From: Megachile rotundata
Taxonomy: Eukaryota; Arthropoda; Insecta; Hymenoptera; Megachilidae
NCBI RefSeq assembly: GCF_050947335.1
Contig: NW_027473344.1
Location: 682,001-746,000, forward strand
DNA: 64,000 bases
Direction of reading: 5' to 3'
Made by a program: the position numbers and the translations under genes. Of the stretch, positions 60,391 to 64,000 are shown in pieces; the first letter of the stretch is position 1, and every line of letters starts with the position of its first letter. The notes under the pieces were generated by a model. It was given only the letters and a program-made list of their open reading frames with translations, had not been told where the DNA came from and made no database searches.

Positions 60391-62230
60391 TCACAATCAT
60401 ACAATCACAATAATACAATCACAATCATACAATCACAATCATACAATCACAATCATACAATCACAATCATACAATCACAATCATACATTCAAAATCATGC
60501 AATCACAATCATACAATCACAATCATGCAATCACAATCATGCAGCCATAATCATACAATCACAATCATACAATCACAATCATACAATCACAATCATACAA
60601 TCACAATCATACAATCACAAAAATACAATCATAATCATACAATCACAATCATACAATCACAATCATACAATCACAATCATACAATCACAGTCATACAATC
60701 ACAATCATACAATCACAATCATACAATCACAATCATACAATCATAATCATACAATTACAATCATACATCACAATCATATTATCACAATCATACAATCACA
60801 ATAATACAATCACAATCATACAATCACAATCATACAATCACAATCATACAATCACAATCATACATTCAAAATCATGCAATCACAATCATACAAATACAAT
60901 CATGCAATCACAATCATGCAGCCATAATCATACAATCACAATCATACAATCACAATCATACAATCACAATCATACAATCACAATCATACAATCACAAAAA
61001 TACAATCATAATCATACAATCACAATCATACAATCACAATCATACAATCACAATCATACAATCACAGTCATACAATCACAATCATACAATCACAATCATA
61101 CAATCACAATCATACAATCATAATCATACAATTACAATCATACATCACAATCATACAATCACAATCATACAATCGCAATCATACAATTACAATCTCCCAA
61201 ATACAATCTCCCAAATACAATCATACAATCACAATCATACAATCACAATCATACAATCACAATCATACTATCACAATCATACAATTACAATCATACAATC
61301 ACAATCATACAAACACAATCATACAGTCACAATCATACAATCACAATCATACAATCACTATCATACTATCGCAATCATAAAATCACAATCATGCTATCGC
61401 AATCATACAATCACAATCATACCATCGCAATCATACAGTCACAATCATACAATCATAATCATACAATTCCAATCATACAATCACAATCATACAATCACAA
61501 TCGTACAATCACAATCGTACAATTACAATCGCACAACCAGAATCAGACAATCACAATCATACAATCACAATCATACAATCACAATCATACAATCACAACC
61601 ATACAATCACAATCATACAATGACAATCATACAATCACAATCATACTATCACAATCATACAATCACAATCATACAATCACAATCATACAATCATAATCAT
61701 ACAATCACAGTCATACAATCACAATCTTACAATCACAATCATACTATCAGAATCATACAATCACAATCATACTATCACAATCATACAATCACAATCATAC
61801 AATCACAATCATACAAACACAATCATACAATCACAGTCATACAATCACAATCTTACAATCACAGTCATACTATCACAATCATACCATCACAATCATACAA
61901 TCACAACCATACAATCATAATCATACATTCACAATCATACAATCAGAATCATACAATCACAATCATACAATCGCAATCATACAATTACAATCTCCCAAAA
62001 TACAATCTCCCAAATACAATCATACAATCACAATCATACAATCACATCATACAATCACAATCATACTATCACAATCATACAATCACAATCATACAATCAC
62101 AATCATACAATCACAATCATACAATCACAGTCATACAATCACAATCATACAATCACAATCATATTATCACAATCATACAATCACTATCATACAATCACAA
62201 TCATACAATCACAATCATATAATCACAATC
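60391..62230. repeat. Diverged satellite domain, second copy, with tandem 377-bp repeat
   Basis: This is the second copy of the 56831-58290 domain. A 377-bp step repeats ATGCAGCC-type sequence at 60525 and 60902. Relative to the first copy, a net 209 bp (15 monomers minus 1) is inserted before CACTATCATACTATCGC; it carries a CCAAAT pair near 61195 and a 13-bp monomer. One more monomer (CGTACAATCAC) is added near 61501. A CTCCCAAAATAC with one extra base near 61990 is private. Confidence 0.82.
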
Positions 62231-63727
62231 ATGCAATCACAATCATACAGTCATAATCATCCAATTACAATCATACAATCACAATCATACAATTACAATC
62301 TCCCAAATACAATCTCCCAAATACAATCATACAATCAAAATCATACAATCACAATCATACAATCACAATCATACAATCACAATCATACAATCACAATCAT
62401 ACAATCACAATCATACAATCACAATCGCACAATCACAATCCCAAAACCACAATCAGACAATCACAATCATACAATCACAATCATACAATCACAATCATAC
62501 AATCACAATCATACAATCACAATCATACAATCACAATCATACATTCAAAACCATGCAGTCACAATCATACAATCACAATCATACAATCTCAATCATACAA
62601 TCGCAATCATACAATTACAATCTCCCAAATACAATCATACAATCACAATCATACAATCACATCATACAATCACAATCATACTATCACAATCATACAATCA
62701 CAATCATACAATCACAATCATACAATCGAAGTCATACAATCACAGTCATACAATCACAATCATACAATCACAATCATATTATCACAATCATACAATCACA
62801 ATCATACAATCACAATCATACAGTCACAATCATTCAATCACAATCATACAATCACAGTCATACAATCACAATCATACAATCACAATCATATTATCACAAT
62901 CATACAATCACTATCATACAATCACAATCATACAATCACAATCATATAATCACAATCATGCAATCACAATCATACAGTCATAATCATCCAATTACAATCA
63001 TACAATCACAATCATACAACCACAATCAGACAATCACAATCAGACAATCACAATCATACAATCACAATCATACAATCACAATCATACAATCACAATCATA
63101 CAAACACAATCATACAGTCACAGTCATACAATCACAATCATACAATCACAGTCATAAAATCACAATCATGCAATCACAATCATACAATCACAATCATGCA
63201 ATCACAATCATACAATCATACTCATACAATCACAATCATACGATCATAACCATACAATCACAATCATACAATCACAATCGCACAACCACAATCAGACAAT
63301 CACAATCATACTATCACAATCGTTCAATCACAATCATACAATCACAATCATACAATCACAATCATACAATCACAATCATACAATCACAATCATACAATCA
63401 CAATCATACAATCACAATCATACAATCACAATCACACAATCACAGTCATACAATCACAATCATACAATCACAATCATACAATCTCAATCATACAATCACA
63501 ATCATACAATCGCAATCATACAATCACAAAAATACAATCATAATCATACAATCACAATCATACAATCGCAATCATACAATCACAATCATACAATCATAAT
63601 CATACAATCACAATCATACGATCGCAATCATACAATCACAATCAAACGATCACAATCATACAATCACAATCATACAATCACAATCATACATTCAAAATCA
63701 TGCAGTCATAATCATACAATCACAATC
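62231..63727. repeat. Satellite, shuffled sections without landmark
   Basis: This section has ATGCAATC with CAGTCATAATCATCC (62231 and 62958), CCAAAT pairs near 62294, and an altered AATCCCAAAACC monomer at about 62426-62456. CATTCAAAACCATGC near 62550 and a TCGAAGTC change near 62728 are private. From 62958 the order follows the sections before the 868 units, with only the second member (CATAACCATAC) of the 279-bp duplication. Confidence 0.78.
62426..62456. repeat. AATCCCAAAACC marker, altered copy
   Basis: This is the last copy of the rare marker. It has CACAATCCC where the other six have CAAAATCCC. It lies in the diverged domain and lacks the landmark context of the others. Confidence 0.85.
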
Positions 63728-64000
63728 ATGCAATCACAATCATACAGCCATAGTCATCCAATGACAATCATACAATCACAATCATACAATCACAATCATA
63801 CAACCACAATCAGACAATCACAATCATACAATCACAATCATACAATCACAATCATACAATCACAATCATACAATCACAGTAATACAATCACAATCATGCA
63901 ATCACAATCATACAATCATAATCATGCATTCACAATCATACAATCATAATCATACAATCACAATCATACGATCATAATCATACAATCACAATAATACAAT
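63728..64000. repeat. Start of a further 868-type unit, cut by the window end
   Basis: The unit starts at ATGCAATC with CAGCCATAGTCATCC, where the other copies read CATAGTCATAC. It then has AATGAC, CCACAATCAGAC, and private CAGTAATAC and CATGCATTC changes. The array is still running at the last base. Confidence 0.82.

Larger units (their letters stand above)
1..64000. repeat. Satellite DNA array, 14-bp monomer ACAATCACAATCAT, spanning the whole window
   Basis: The window is tandem copies of a 14-bp unit from first to last base, with no interruption by unrelated sequence. The unit splits into a hexamer ACAATC and an octamer ACAATCAT. The consensus has seven A, four C, three T and no G on this strand; every G comes from a variant monomer. 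Recurrent variants include CAGTCAT, CATGCAAT, TCGCAATC, ACTTTCAC, ACTATCAC, CATAATCAT and CCAAAT types. These recur in fixed order over hundreds to thousands of bases, so the array has higher-order structure. Both ends of the window lie inside the array. This pattern is typical of eukaryotic satellite DNA; its chromosomal location and host cannot be told from the sequence. No protein-coding gene is supported anywhere in it. Confidence 0.99.

Noticed and set aside
15..63949. Dozens of + strand open reading frames of 70 to 684 codons, all rich in N, H, T, I, Q, S and Y
   Set aside because: They follow from a stop-free 14-bp repeat read in any frame. Starts and stops fall wherever a variant makes ATG, TAA, TGA or TAG. 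Overlapping frames give the same peptide, one-base deletions are tolerated, and there is no signal peptide, domain or non-repeat segment. No coding feature is claimed.
1..64000. CRISPR array
   Set aside because: The repeat unit is 14 bp and directly contiguous. There are no unique spacers of constant length and no cas genes.
1..64000. Telomeric repeat
   Set aside because: The unit does not match TTAGGG, TTTAGGG, TTAGG or other telomere types known to me in either orientation, and it has long-range higher-order structure unlike simple telomere tracts.
1..64000. Silk, adhesive or other repetitive structural protein gene
   Set aside because: Repetitive protein genes keep repeat lengths in multiples of three and avoid stops and frameshifts. 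Here the unit is 14 bp, one-base-short monomers recur, and stop-making variants are spread through the array.
1..64000. Transposable elements, long terminal repeats or inverted repeats
   Set aside because: No segment departs from the 14-bp repeat, no inverted copy was seen, and no coding remnant of a transposase or reverse transcriptase exists on either strand.
1..64000. tRNA, rRNA or other structured RNA genes
   Set aside because: With almost no G on one strand, stable stems cannot form, and no conserved RNA gene sequence is present.
1..64000. G-quadruplex or i-motif potential
   Set aside because: G residues on the complementary strand are isolated. There are no runs of three or more G except the complement of CCC in the rare CCAAAT and AATCCC monomers, which are too few and too far apart.
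1..64000. Bacterial or phage origin
   Set aside because: Sixty-four kilobases with no gene, built of one short repeat with nested higher-order units, does not fit a bacterial or phage genome. A eukaryotic satellite is far more likely.

Overview
The whole 64 kb window is one uninterrupted tandem-repeat (satellite) array. The basic unit is 14 bp, ACAATCACAATCAT. It reads as a hexamer (ACAATC) joined to an octamer (ACAATCAT), which suggests it grew from a shorter ACAATC-like word. Roughly 4,570 units fit in the window. The array has no unique flank at either end, so it continues beyond the window on both sides. I see no gene, RNA gene, mobile element, CRISPR array or other single-copy sequence. 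A pure satellite of this length with nested higher-order structure is typical of eukaryotic heterochromatin (centromeric, pericentromeric, subtelomeric or an interstitial block). The sequence does not reveal the species.

The array is not a simple run. Marked variant monomers recur in fixed order and build a hierarchy: 14 bp monomers, then 238-279 bp sub-repeats, then units of about 800-880 bp (57 to 63 monomers), then blocks of about 0.5-5 kb that recur with near-identical variants, and finally duplications of about 6-10.5 kb. The best anchor is a landmark containing ATGACAATCATGCAATC, which occurs 25 times between positions 15 and 51984. Exactly 100 bp after the first ATG comes a pair of CCAAAT-type monomers. 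The landmark has three versions (A, A'', A') that differ by two successive base changes near the one short 13-bp monomer, and a third change (CCAAATG in A, CCAAATA in A' and A'') just after the CCAAAT pair.

Layout: 1-10474 holds A-type and A'-type blocks. 10475-16383 opens with a copy of 1 to about 3590 at a spacing of 10,460 bp. 16384-22032 holds further short copies. 22033-32252 is made of long A' blocks that carry the ~868 bp units. 32253-46167 mixes A blocks, one long A' block and a private 798 bp tandem duplication. 46168-51983 repeats the preceding order. After 51984 the landmark stops: 51984-56240 carries an A' block and three ~868 bp units, and 56241-64000 is a more diverged, shuffled domain with its own ~3.7-3.9 kb duplication.

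The many open reading frames on the + strand are a consequence of the repeat, not genes. Fourteen is not divisible by three, so all three forward frames give the same 14-residue cycle (YNHNHTITIIQSQS), and the unit contains no stop codon. The reverse strand is full of TGA stops. Lengths between landmarks obey strict modulo-14 arithmetic: by my hand count, 63 copies of 13-bp monomers and a single 6-bp deletion explain every departure from multiples of 14 across 52 kb.
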